A stretch of 16,238 nt of DNA, taken from the NCBI GenBank assembly GCA_045540655.1, contig JAZQHP010000047.1, forward strand, positions 1 through 16,238, given 5' to 3'. The DNA comes from RGIG1959 sp045540655. GTDB lineage: Bacteria; Bacillota; Clostridia; Oscillospirales; Acutalibacteraceae. Below, piece by piece: positions 7,882 to 14,751 of this stretch. The notes below the pieces were generated by a model. The model was given only the letters and a program-made list of their open reading frames with translations, had not been told where the DNA came from and did not search any database. Each line of letters starts with the position of its first letter. Position 1 is the first letter of the stretch. The position numbers were made by a program, and so were the translations under genes.

Positions 7882-7912
7882 AAGCGGTCGATTTTCGGCG
7901 ACGAGCGGTCAA
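7882..7912 (-). promoter_or_regulatory. Candidate LytTR binding sites (two direct repeats, 21-bp period)
   Basis: GACCGCT occurs twice on the minus strand (7883-7889 and 7904-7910 in + numbering), exactly 21 bp apart. The proximal copy lies 13 bp upstream of the -35 at 7864-7869. LytTR proteins bind paired ~9-bp direct repeats separated by 12-13 bp, so spacing and position fit an activator or autoregulatory site. Confidence 0.55.
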
Positions 7913-7937
7913 CATGCCGCGGATGGTTCAAACAGCA

Positions 7938-7977
7938 ATAAAAAACGGACGGGCTTGCTGTCGGCAACGTCGTCCGT
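7938..7977 (-). terminator. Terminator of the Cys-cluster gene
   Basis: Minus strand: ACGGACG (7971-7977), an interrupted inner stem TTGC/GCAA, CGTCCGT (7945-7951), then a run of six T. It ends the gene at 7983-8462. Confidence 0.8.
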
Positions 7978-7982
7978 GTGTA

Positions 7983-8462
7983 TTATCCCAAAAATGCGCG
8001 GTAGGTATCGATTTCGGCGGTGACATCTTTTAAAAACGTGCGGCATTCCGCGTCCTTTGCGAGCAGGCGCCCGATCTTTTTGAGGGCTTTGAAAAACGCC
8101 TTGTCGAATACCAGTTCGTCGCTGTGGGACAGGAGAGGACACAGCCGTCGCGCGCGGTCGTCCGTTTCCACAAAGATGCGCCCCTTGTCATCGATGGTCG
8201 GGAAGAAGGGGAAGATGCGACACGCCAGCGGACGCATCTGACGATCGCAGGTGCCGCCGCACACCACCAGGCGACCGCCGTCTTCCGTTTGTATGACGGG
8301 AAGGGTGGTCGGCTCGTGCGGAAACAGCCGCATGCCTGTTTGCGCATCACCTTTACAGCATGCGCCGCCGCACAGCACTCCGCAGTCGGCGGGAAGCGGC
8401 GTGTGATCGCCGAGCGTGCGGAAAATGGTGTGATACAAGGCTTCGTAATCGGTCGGTTTCAT
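7983..8462 (-). CDS. Cysteine-cluster protein (YkgJ-like), putative metal or Fe-S binding
   Basis: 159 residues from the ATG at 8462, which has AAAGGAGGG 6-7 nt upstream. Longer starts run through the promoter and are rejected. Cysteines cluster as DCGVLCGGACCKGD (C27, C31, C35, C36) and VVCGGTCDRQMRPLACRIFP (C68, C72, C81), with C108 and C141 further on. The RPxxCRxFP segment and the CC pair resemble the YkgJ-type zinc/iron-chelating cysteine cluster, but the spacing differs from the classic family, so the assignment is tentative. No function is known. It is monocistronic, divergent from the WYL regulator gene. Confidence 0.8.
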   Translation of the reverse strand: MKPTDYEALYHTIFRTLGDHTPLPADCGVLCGGACCKGDAQTGMRLFPHEPTTLPVIQTEDGGRLVVCGGTCDRQMRPLACRIFPFFPTIDDKGRIFVETDDRARRLCPLLSHSDELVFDKAFFKALKKIGRLLAKDAECRTFLKDVTAEIDTYRAFLG

Positions 8463-8489
8463 GCCATCCCTCCTTTGTTTCTGTCTGCT

Positions 8490-8518
8490 ATTATACACGG
8501 TACGCGGACAAAGTGCAA
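8490..8518 (-). promoter_or_regulatory. Promoter of the Cys-cluster gene
   Basis: Minus strand: TTGCAC (8513-8518), a 17-bp spacer, TATAAT (8490-8495), 28 nt before the ATG at 8462. Confidence 0.75.
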
Positions 8519-8559
8519 GCCTCGCGCACCGATTATGGGACATAAAACAGGATATACTC

Positions 8560-8588
8560 TTGCAAAGGAGCGGACGGTTTGGTATACT
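8560..8588 (+). promoter_or_regulatory. Promoter of the WYL regulator gene
   Basis: TTGCAA (8560-8565), a 17-bp spacer, TATACT (8583-8588); the ATG is at 8612 with GCAAAGGAGG at 8593-8602. Confidence 0.75.
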
Positions 8589-8611
8589 GATGGCAAAGGA
8601 GGCGTGGGGAT

Positions 8612-9589
8612 ATGGATACGCTCGAACCGAAAAAACTGGCGCTTTTGCGCATTTTGCAGATCCTGCATACGCACAGCCATGCCGATCATCCGCTGACGCA
8701 GGAGGATATCGCGGGACTGCTTGAACATGAATACGGCATCGTGATCGAACGCAAGGCGATCGGACGCAACCTGTCGCTTTTAAAGGAAGCGGGCTTTGAC
8801 ATCGAGTCGGGACGCGGCGGCAGCTATCTGAACACACGGACATTTGAAGACAGTGAATTGCGCATGCTGATCGACGGCGTGCTCAGCAGTAAGTACATCA
8901 CGGCGCGTCATTCCAAAGAGCTCATCGAGAAGCTCTGCACGTTGTCCAACAAATATTTCCGCACCCACATCACCAACATTCATTCGGTCAACGATTGGAG
9001 CAAGACCGACAATCAGGCGTTATTTTTCAACATCGAGCTGATTGACGAGGCGATTGAAAGCGGGCGACAGGTCCGTTTTTGCTATAACAAGTACGGCACG
9101 GACCGTCGGCTTCATCGCACCAGGACGCACGCGGTGAGCCCGTATCAGCTGATCCTGCACCATCAGCGGTATTATCTGATGGGCTTCCATGAGCACTGGC
9201 AAAACATCGTCTTTTATCGTGTCGACCGCATCACCGATATGGTCGTCACCGACGAGCGGAGCACCCCCATCCGGCAGGTCGAGGGCTATGAACACGGTAT
9301 CGACTATCGGGAGCTGGCGACGGAATTGCCGTATATGTTCACGGATCGGCGTGAACGTGTGGTGTTCTATGCCGATGAGGGCGTTGTCGATCAGGTGGTC
9401 GACTGGTTCGGGGATAATGCTTGCTTTGAAACGGACGGTGACCGTCTGAAGGTGACCGTCAAAACCAGCCTGCAGGCGATGGAATACTGGGCGATGCAAT
9501 ACCTGACCCGCGTAGAGGTCATCGAGCCGACCGTACTTCGCGAGCGTCTGCGGGACAATCTCCGCCAAGGTCTGGACAAATACCGCTGA
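8612..9589 (+). CDS. WYL-domain transcriptional regulator
   Basis: 325 residues. The N-terminal ~75 residues form a winged HTH (LALLRILQILHTHS, then LTQEDIAGLLEHEYG and RKAIGRNLSLLKEAGF). Residues about 150-225 are a WYL domain: RQVRFCYNKYG, AVSPYQLILHHQRYYLMGFHE (the W-Y-L motif reads YYL here) and FYRVDRI. Residues about 255-325 match the WCX C-terminal extension: RVVFYAD, the VDWFG region and EYWAMQYLTRVEVIEP. WYL regulators sense ligands, possibly nucleic-acid or nucleotide species, and often control defence or DNA-damage genes. It lies immediately upstream of the SOS-controlled toxin gene but has its own terminator in between, so a link is only positional. Confidence 0.92.
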   Translation: MDTLEPKKLALLRILQILHTHSHADHPLTQEDIAGLLEHEYGIVIERKAIGRNLSLLKEAGFDIESGRGGSYLNTRTFEDSELRMLIDGVLSSKYITARHSKELIEKLCTLSNKYFRTHITNIHSVNDWSKTDNQALFFNIELIDEAIESGRQVRFCYNKYGTDRRLHRTRTHAVSPYQLILHHQRYYLMGFHEHWQNIVFYRVDRITDMVVTDERSTPIRQVEGYEHGIDYRELATELPYMFTDRRERVVFYADEGVVDQVVDWFGDNACFETDGDRLKVTVKTSLQAMEYWAMQYLTRVEVIEPTVLRERLRDNLRQGLDKYR

Positions 9590-9641
9590 TTGGTACATCG
9601 GAGGAATACCTATCGTTGTGCTGTTTCATAGTCTGCTTCTC

Positions 9642-9675
9642 ACCGGAGGTGTCGCTAAACGGCGACACCTCCGGT
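9642..9675 (+). terminator. Rho-independent terminator of the WYL gene
   Basis: A 14-bp perfect stem, ACCGGAGGTGTCGC (9642-9655) with 9662-9675, loop TAAACG, followed by TTTCCTTT. It separates the WYL gene from the SOS promoter 19 bp further on. Confidence 0.9.
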
Positions 9676-9693
9676 TTCCTTTGTTGAAAGGGC

Positions 9694-9722
9694 TTGACAA
9701 GCGGAGAAGTGTATGATATGGT
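9694..9722 (+). promoter_or_regulatory. Strong promoter of the large toxin-like gene
   Basis: TTGACA (9694-9699, consensus), a 17-bp spacer, TATGGT (9717-9722). The expected start site near 9729 falls inside the first LexA box palindrome. The leader to the ATG at 9829 is about 100 nt. Confidence 0.8.
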
Positions 9723-9729
9723 AGAAAAA

Positions 9730-9741
9730 GAACAAACGTTC
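9730..9741. promoter_or_regulatory. LexA/SOS box 1
   Basis: GAAC-AAAC-GTTC, a perfect match to the Gram-positive LexA (DinR) core GAAC-N4-GTTC. It is embedded in a larger perfect palindrome (9721-9750): 13-bp arms, GTAGAAAAAGAAC and its complement, around AAAC. It lies directly after the -10, where LexA would block initiation. Confidence 0.85.
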
Positions 9742-9753
9742 TTTTTCTACTCG

Positions 9754-9781
9754 CCCCTCTTTCCCCGAGGGGTAATTTTTT
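9754..9781 (+). terminator. Possible leader attenuator hairpin
   Basis: CCCCTC (9754-9759) and GAGGGG (9767-9772) with a 7-nt loop, then TAA and six T (9776-9781). It resembles a weak terminator located in the leader between the promoter and the toxin gene. Confidence 0.45.
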
Positions 9782-9792
9782 CTCTTTGAAAA

Positions 9793-9804
9793 GAACATAT
9801 GTTC
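9793..9804. promoter_or_regulatory. LexA/SOS box 2
   Basis: GAAC-ATAT-GTTC, a perfect palindromic LexA core, extended by one base pair each side (AGAACATATGTTCT, 9792-9805). Its centre is 63 bp from the centre of box 1, about six helical turns, and it lies 24 bp before the toxin gene start. Confidence 0.85.
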
Positions 9805-9828
9805 TATTTTTAGGGTGAGGAGGATGCT

Positions 9829-12800
9829 ATGTCTGTGTTGGAGGATTATCAGAAACGAAAGCGAAAAGAAGCCCAATCCTACATTGACGCTTACGCTACA
9901 GATGTGAGATCGAAAGAGGGCGTGCTCGGTGAACGGATCGATCGAGGCTATCGGGAGGGGGTCGGTACGGCGACCGCATCGTATCATCGGGCGAAAAAGG
10001 ATACGGCGGCGTACTATCGCTCATTGTATGATGCCAATGCGGTCGATGAGTTGGTGCGGCAACGTGAAGCGAAGGAACGAGTCGCTAATCTGGGACTCGC
10101 GCGAAGCGGATTGCCCGATAGACTGCAAAGCGGCATTCAGCGTCAACGCCGACAAATTGATGCCCGTATTACGAGGGATCAACAAGAGGCGGTCAGGGCG
10201 CTGGACGATCGCTATCAAGCAGTGATGACGGAGTATGGTGCATGGCGCGACTCAGAGAAGCGGCGAGTGAGCGAGGCGGTTCAAAAATCCATTGACGATG
10301 CGACGAAAGCGTATACCGAACAAGCCGATAAAGATGCACGTCGGCTTTATGAGGAGGATCAGCGAAACGCACAACAAAAAGTCACCATACCCACCGTTAC
10401 GGTGAATACACCGATATCGACGGGAACGAACCCGGTGATTTCTTTGCTGGATCATGTGGAAGGGGAATTGAATAAAAACACCAAGGACGGCATGACCGCG
10501 GCATGGAATATCGTGATGCAGGGGTATCGGGACGGCACGCTCACACGCACGCTGATGAATGATGTGTTACGGGACTATGGGATTTTATCACCGTCACAGC
10601 AGGAGTATTATACCGACCGTGCCGGAGACTTTCGGTATGAAAAACCGATGTCTGTCGAGAGGCTTCGGAAAACGGCAGAAGATCAACGAGCGTCGGAAAT
10701 CTCGCCGTCTTCGGTGGATACCGCGTTCATCCGTCGCTTTTTCGAGGATCACAATGCAATGGTGGAATCGTTGCAATCGCTCAATTACGACAATGCCGCG
10801 GCGCTCGCAAGCAGCGAAGGACAGCGTAGCATCGATCTTCGCAAACGCGGCGCGGCTGTCCTCTCCTTTCTGGAGGAATACCGTACACTTCTCGGCGAAG
10901 AACAATACCAAACCCTGACACAAGCGGTGAACGAAGCACTGCAAAACCAAACGTTGATGGGGGAATCCTTCCGCTCCTTTGCGGATACGGTCAGCCAATA
11001 CGCCACCAAGGCGGAGTATGAGCAAGCGCCCAATATTTACAACATCCATCAAATGTCCTTGGAGGAGTTGGACGCAAAGCTCAAGGAAACGGATCCATCC
11101 AAAGAGGCGATCAAACCGCTGGAAGCGCGCATCCGCGAAATCGACAGCGAAATCAACCGGTTTCCCAACACGGCGCGAAACGCTAAAGCGAAAGCGCGTC
11201 TGAAAGAATTAAACGCCGAAAAGCGGGCGTTGCAGGAGAAAATCAACGGTATTCGGTCGTCAGCGATTGCGTACACCACATCCGACGGTGAGAATACAAC
11301 CTGGCAACAACTATATGATGCGAAACAACAGCAAGAAGCGTTTGACGCGTTATATCAAGAATTATCTTTGAAATCCGATTGGGCGGAAAAATCCCGATTC
11401 ATGGCGGACGATGCCAATGGACAAAGTCGGCGTTTCAACGCCGACAACACCGCGCTGAAAGACGAAGAATTGGAAGTGTACAACTATCTGTTTAACACCA
11501 AAGGCGAAACCGCCGCGCGTGAGTGGGCAAAGCAATACAAACGCGATTTTCGCGATCGCAAAATCGGGCAATCTCTGAAAGCAATTGGTGATTGGGCAAG
11601 TGAGCGCAACGGCGCCGGCGATTTTTTTGTGGTTGCGCCGCTGTCTGTTGTTGCCAATTTAACCGCACCCATTGAATACGGCGTGGATCTTGTTAAAAAC
11701 GCCTTCACGGGAGAAATGGACAGCAACTATCTTTCGGATGTGACTTCCGTCTTACGTTCGGCGGTTTCCGATAAGCACGACTGGATGGTTGGCGATTTCG
11801 ATGCGCACGATTTTCTCTTTCATACCGGCATGTCGATGGCGGAATCCGGTATTGCGGCGACGGTGCCGTTTGGCTTGGGTGCGATTCCGCTCGGTATGTC
11901 GGCGGCGGCATCGGCGACCAACGATGCGCTGGATCGTGGATTGGACACAAACCAAGCCGTGACCAACGGCATTTTTGCAGGCGTATTTGAGGCTTTGCTT
12001 GAACGTATTGCCATTGGGAATTTCAAAGCCTCCAAAGCATCGTTGTCTGCGGGCGGTAAAGACATTGCGAAAAATGTGGTGAAATCCATCATCGTCAACG
12101 CCTCGGAAGAAGCGGCAACGGAAATCGCCAACATCGCCTATGACACCATTGTAAACGGCGATTTTTCGCATTACGAAACCGCCATTCGTCAGTATATGGC
12201 GGCGGGAATGAGCGAAAAAGATGCGAAAACCGAAGCGGCGAAAATGCTCGGCGGTCAGATCGGCGAAGCCATGGCAAGCGGTGCGCTGATCGGTGCGGGC
12301 TTTGGCGGGATCAGCGCGATTTCCGGCTATCGCAACGCATCTGCGATCGGTAAGGCGCTGAGGGCGGACGGCATGGACGCGGCATTGATTGAACGCGGGC
12401 AGACGCTGGAAAAAGGGTCACAGGCGCAGAAATTGGCAGGCGAACTGGCTTTGAAGGAAACGGTGACCGATGCCGAGATCGGCAAGTTGTATGGTTTGGT
12501 TGTTGAACAGATACAAGCCGAAACAGCAGCACAGCAGAAAAACTCCAACCAGGAAGAGGAACGAACCAATTTCTCACCTACCGTCAACGAACTGCTAAAA
12601 GCGTTGCAAGCCGGTGTGGAAGGTCAGACATATATACCCGATGGTGTACAGGATTCTTGGGTTACCGACCCCAAAGTTGCCGAACTTCTCGAAGCGTTTA
12701 AGGCAGGTGTGGATGGCAAGCGATATGTTCCCGGAGGTCAGGAGTTAGTTTGGGATGTTGACAACCATGAACCCCAAAGGTATAATGACGGTGAGATGTC

Positions 12801-13311
12801 GGATGTGCAACCGGCAAAGCTGTCCTCCGCTTCTGAGGTCGATGAGCTTCTCGAAGCCTTTACAGCTGGTATGGAAGGCAGAAAGTATGAGCCGAAGAAT
12901 ACAGTAGCCTTACAAAGTATCGAAGAGGATATTGCACGGGAACTTGACGGTGAGACGATCATAAAATCTGTTGGTGCGAAATCGATTACATATCCGAATG
13001 TCGAACACCCGTATACTAAGCAACAACTGGAATTCGTTGCGGGAACAACGCCTGTTTACCCGCCCGATCATACTATGGCCGGTTACAGATGCAAAACGGG
13101 TCGAAAAATTGATGATATTGATCGTTTGGTTCGTGAAAATGGCGGTGCCAGTGCAGAAAAATGGCAAAAAGAAAAGGCTAGATATCAAGTGTATGATGAA
13201 TATGGCGAAATCCGAGAGGTTGAATTGCACTGGTATCAGCACGAAGAAGTTGGCAGAATAGAATATAAGGTCAAAACTAAAGGAGGTACGATGTTTGTCG
13301 ATGAATGGTAA
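9829..13311 (+). CDS. Large polymorphic toxin-like protein with variable C-terminal tip, SOS-controlled
   Basis: 1160 residues; GAGGAGG at 9817-9823 precedes the ATG. Residues 1-190 are highly charged and helical, with GLARSGLPDRL near residue 90. A coiled coil covers about 415-480. Hydrophobic segments lie near 595-625, 665-700 and 808-833. The segment about 545-835 resembles a domain I remember from very large hypothetical or phage proteins of gut Clostridia. Residue 836 onward is duplicated downstream (ASAIGKALRADG to AETAAQ). Three linker repeats follow (about 919, 950, 1004; ELLEAFxAGxDGxRYxP). The tip, about 1045-1160, contains KTGRKIDDIDRLV, ARYQVYDEYGEIREVELHWYQ and EYKVKTKGG. It resembles toxin tips seen on phage head proteins, activity unknown. 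There is no signal peptide, LXG or cell-wall anchor. Toxin function is inferred from the architecture and the overlapping small gene. Confidence 0.75.
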   Translation: MSVLEDYQKRKRKEAQSYIDAYATDVRSKEGVLGERIDRGYREGVGTATASYHRAKKDTAAYYRSLYDANAVDELVRQREAKERVANLGLARSGLPDRLQSGIQRQRRQIDARITRDQQEAVRALDDRYQAVMTEYGAWRDSEKRRVSEAVQKSIDDATKAYTEQADKDARRLYEEDQRNAQQKVTIPTVTVNTPISTGTNPVISLLDHVEGELNKNTKDGMTAAWNIVMQGYRDGTLTRTLMNDVLRDYGILSPSQQEYYTDRAGDFRYEKPMSVERLRKTAEDQRASEISPSSVDTAFIRRFFEDHNAMVESLQSLNYDNAAALASSEGQRSIDLRKRGAAVLSFLEEYRTLLGEEQYQTLTQAVNEALQNQTLMGESFRSFADTVSQYATKAEYEQAPNIYNIHQMSLEELDAKLKETDPSKEAIKPLEARIREIDSEINRFPNTARNAKAKARLKELNAEKRALQEKINGIRSSAIAYTTSDGENTTWQQLYDAKQQQEAFDALYQELSLKSDWAEKSRFMADDANGQSRRFNADNTALKDEELEVYNYLFNTKGETAAREWAKQYKRDFRDRKIGQSLKAIGDWASERNGAGDFFVVAPLSVVANLTAPIEYGVDLVKNAFTGEMDSNYLSDVTSVLRSAVSDKHDWMVGDFDAHDFLFHTGMSMAESGIAATVPFGLGAIPLGMSAAASATNDALDRGLDTNQAVTNGIFAGVFEALLERIAIGNFKASKASLSAGGKDIAKNVVKSIIVNASEEAATEIANIAYDTIVNGDFSHYETAIRQYMAAGMSEKDAKTEAAKMLGGQIGEAMASGALIGAGFGGISAISGYRNASAIGKALRADGMDAALIERGQTLEKGSQAQKLAGELALKETVTDAEIGKLYGLVVEQIQAETAAQQKNSNQEEERTNFSPTVNELLKALQAGVEGQTYIPDGVQDSWVTDPKVAELLEAFKAGVDGKRYVPGGQELVWDVDNHEPQRYNDGEMSDVQPAKLSSASEVDELLEAFTAGMEGRKYEPKNTVALQSIEEDIARELDGETIIKSVGAKSITYPNVEHPYTKQQLEFVAGTTPVYPPDHTMAGYRCKTGRKIDDIDRLVRENGGASAEKWQKEKARYQVYDEYGEIREVELHWYQHEEVGRIEYKVKTKGGTMFVDEW
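12334..12535 (+). repeat. 202-bp repeat, copy A (inside the toxin gene)
   Basis: Matches 13543-13744 without gaps, with 7 differences (about 96.5% identity). It encodes the pre-toxin segment NASAIGKALRADG to AETAAQ. The offset of 1209 bp is a multiple of three, so both copies are read in the same frame. It is a likely recombination handle. Confidence 0.9.
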
Positions 13312-13492
13312 GTATGGAGAGTATATTAATGTTCGTTTTATATCGAAGCAAGAAAAAACCGGATTCAAAAAAGGGCAGATTTACAAAGCCACATTTTTAA
13401 AATCTGATCCTAAAAAAATTTGGTATATTATTAAAGATTCTGATGGAGAAGAGTATGCTTATCCGAGAGAATGGTTTGAAGTGGTAGAATAA
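13295..13492 (+). CDS. Putative immunity protein for toxin tip 1
   Basis: 65 residues from a TTG at 13295, or 63 from the ATG at 13301. The TTG lies 7 nt after AAAGGAGGT (13279-13287), which sits inside the toxin reading frame; the ATG would be 13 nt away. Either start overlaps the toxin end (stop 13311), pointing to coupled translation. The protein is small and beta-rich, ending in WYIIKDSDGEEYAYPREWFEVVE-like residues. It recalls small SH3-like proteins that follow phage-encoded toxin tips with the ELHWYQ motif. It is AT-rich compared with the body of the toxin gene. Immunity function is inferred from position and size. Confidence 0.7.
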   Translation: MSMNGKYGEYINVRFISKQEKTGFKKGQIYKATFLKSDPKKIWYIIKDSDGEEYAYPREWFEVVE

Positions 13493-13502
13493 ACTATACC
13501 CG

Positions 13503-13550
13503 GCGGGTGCTCATGTGAGCACCCGCTTTTTGGTTGTGTGATAACGCCTC
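13503..13550 (+). repeat. Cassette boundary, copy 1 (terminator plus GATAACGCCTC)
   Basis: 48 bp nearly identical (45/48) to 15002-15049. It consists of an 11-bp hairpin, GCGGGTGCTCA (13503-13513) with 13516-13526, then five T, GGTTGTG and GATAACGCCTC. The hairpin ends the toxin 1/immunity 1 transcript. The last bases, AACGCCTC, align with AACGCATC at 12334-12341 in the main gene, which is exactly where the 202-bp repeat begins. Confidence 0.9.
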
Positions 13551-14751
13551 TGCGATCGGTAAGGCGCTGAGGGCGGACGGTGTGGACGCGGCATTGATTG
13601 AACGCGGGCAGACGCTGGAAAAAGGGTCACAGGCGCAGAAACTGGCAGGCGAACTGGCTTTGAAGGAAACGGTGACCGATGCCGAGATCGGCAAGTTGTA
13701 TAGTTTGGTTGTTGAACAGATACAAGCCGAAACGGCGGCACAGCCGACATCCGATCAAATGGCAGAGCAAGCCGCCGAAGCGACCACACCCACGGTTGCC
13801 GATCTCATCGAAGTGTTTCATGCAGGCGTCGACGGCAAACGGCATATATCCGACAGCCTACAGGATTCCCACATCGTCGACCCGACACTTGAAGCCTTTA
13901 CAGCCGGTATGGAACGCAGAAAGTATACGCCCGATCATCCAGCGCCGGAAACCAATGCAACCGATATTACTTTACCAACCGCAGAGGATATGCCAGGCGA
14001 TCAACATACGCCGAAGGAAGAACAACATTCCCAAAGTACGGATGCCCAAACCGACGAACTGCTGGACATCTTTCAGGCCGGGATGGATGGCGAGCGGTAT
14101 GTTCCGAAAGCTCAGAAAGTAGCAAGCAATATGCGTAACGTTATAACCACAGTCACAGTGGAGGACAATCCGAAGATGAGAGAGCGTAATGAACGGCATG
14201 TCACCCGCGTTGACAATTTTGAGGGGGAACAGTATAATAATGATGGCGAGGATGGTAATCACTTTGATAAGCTTAAGCGTATGACCCAAAGGAAAGATTA
14301 TTCAGATATCCATATTTCTGGCGCGAGGATAATAGATCCTGAGAGCGAAAGAGCGGTGCAATTTGCAAAGTTATACTATTCTGAAATACGTTTTAGAAAA
14401 ACTGATTGTTTTAGGATAGCGCAGAATATTGGCGTAGATGAGTCTACTATCGAAAAAGTAAAGCGATATTTGTTTGTAGACAACTCTCTTTATGACGAGG
14501 ATTTGCAAGAGTGGCGTCGGTTTGATGCGGATTGCGCAATAGCACATAGTTGGCAACGGTTAATTGATGGACGTGACATTCAAATGCATGATCGTATTTT
14601 GATCGATCACGAGATATATGAGATGCATTTAAAAGAAATGTACCCTAATCTGTCGCATCAAGAAGCACATGCAAGAGCTCAAGAAAAATTCAATTATAGA
14701 AAGGCGGCGGATGAATATTATGGTAACCTTAATAAACATAAAAAAGACTGA
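13534..14751 (+). CDS. Orphan toxin-tip cassette 2 (no promoter, RBS or N-terminal body)
   Basis: An open frame of about 405 codons starting in the terminator region; the nominal TTG at 13534 has no ribosome binding site, so it is best read as a silent C-terminal module. It opens with the copy of the main gene's pre-toxin segment (13543-13744). Linker repeats follow: VADLIEVFHAGVDGKRH (nominal residue 88), TLEAFTAGMERRKYTP (about 116) and TDELLDIFQAGMDGERYVP (173). The unique tip from about 14110 contains IGVDESTIEKVKRYLF, RRFDADCAIAHSWQRLIDG, an HEIYEMHL stretch (H-E-x-x-E) and SHQEAHARAQEKFNY. I recall this helical domain at the C-terminus of SPP1 gp7-type phage head proteins; its activity is unknown. 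It ends overlapping a small gene. Confidence 0.7.
   Translation: MCDNASAIGKALRADGVDAALIERGQTLEKGSQAQKLAGELALKETVTDAEIGKLYSLVVEQIQAETAAQPTSDQMAEQAAEATTPTVADLIEVFHAGVDGKRHISDSLQDSHIVDPTLEAFTAGMERRKYTPDHPAPETNATDITLPTAEDMPGDQHTPKEEQHSQSTDAQTDELLDIFQAGMDGERYVPKAQKVASNMRNVITTVTVEDNPKMRERNERHVTRVDNFEGEQYNNDGEDGNHFDKLKRMTQRKDYSDIHISGARIIDPESERAVQFAKLYYSEIRFRKTDCFRIAQNIGVDESTIEKVKRYLFVDNSLYDEDLQEWRRFDADCAIAHSWQRLIDGRDIQMHDRILIDHEIYEMHLKEMYPNLSHQEAHARAQEKFNYRKAADEYYGNLNKHKKD
13543..13744 (+). repeat. 202-bp repeat, copy B (start of cassette 2)
   Basis: Gapless match to 12334-12535 with 7 differences. It begins at the AACGCCTC end of the boundary element and ends where cassette 2 diverges into PTSDQMAEQ. 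Confidence 0.9.
13750..13939 (+). repeat. 190-bp repeat, copy A (in cassette 2)
   Basis: Gapless match to 15048-15237 with 7 differences (about 96%). It encodes SDQMAEQAAEATTPTV and two linker repeats. The main gene has only a diverged counterpart. Confidence 0.9.

Noticed and set aside
8463..8843. 127-codon extension of the Cys-cluster protein
   Set aside because: It reads through its own promoter and into the WYL gene; ATG 8462 has a good RBS.
9829..10300. LXG or WXG100-type T7SS N-terminus on the large protein
   Set aside because: The N-terminus is helical but I see no LXG motif or WxG, and no EsxA-like partner genes lie upstream.
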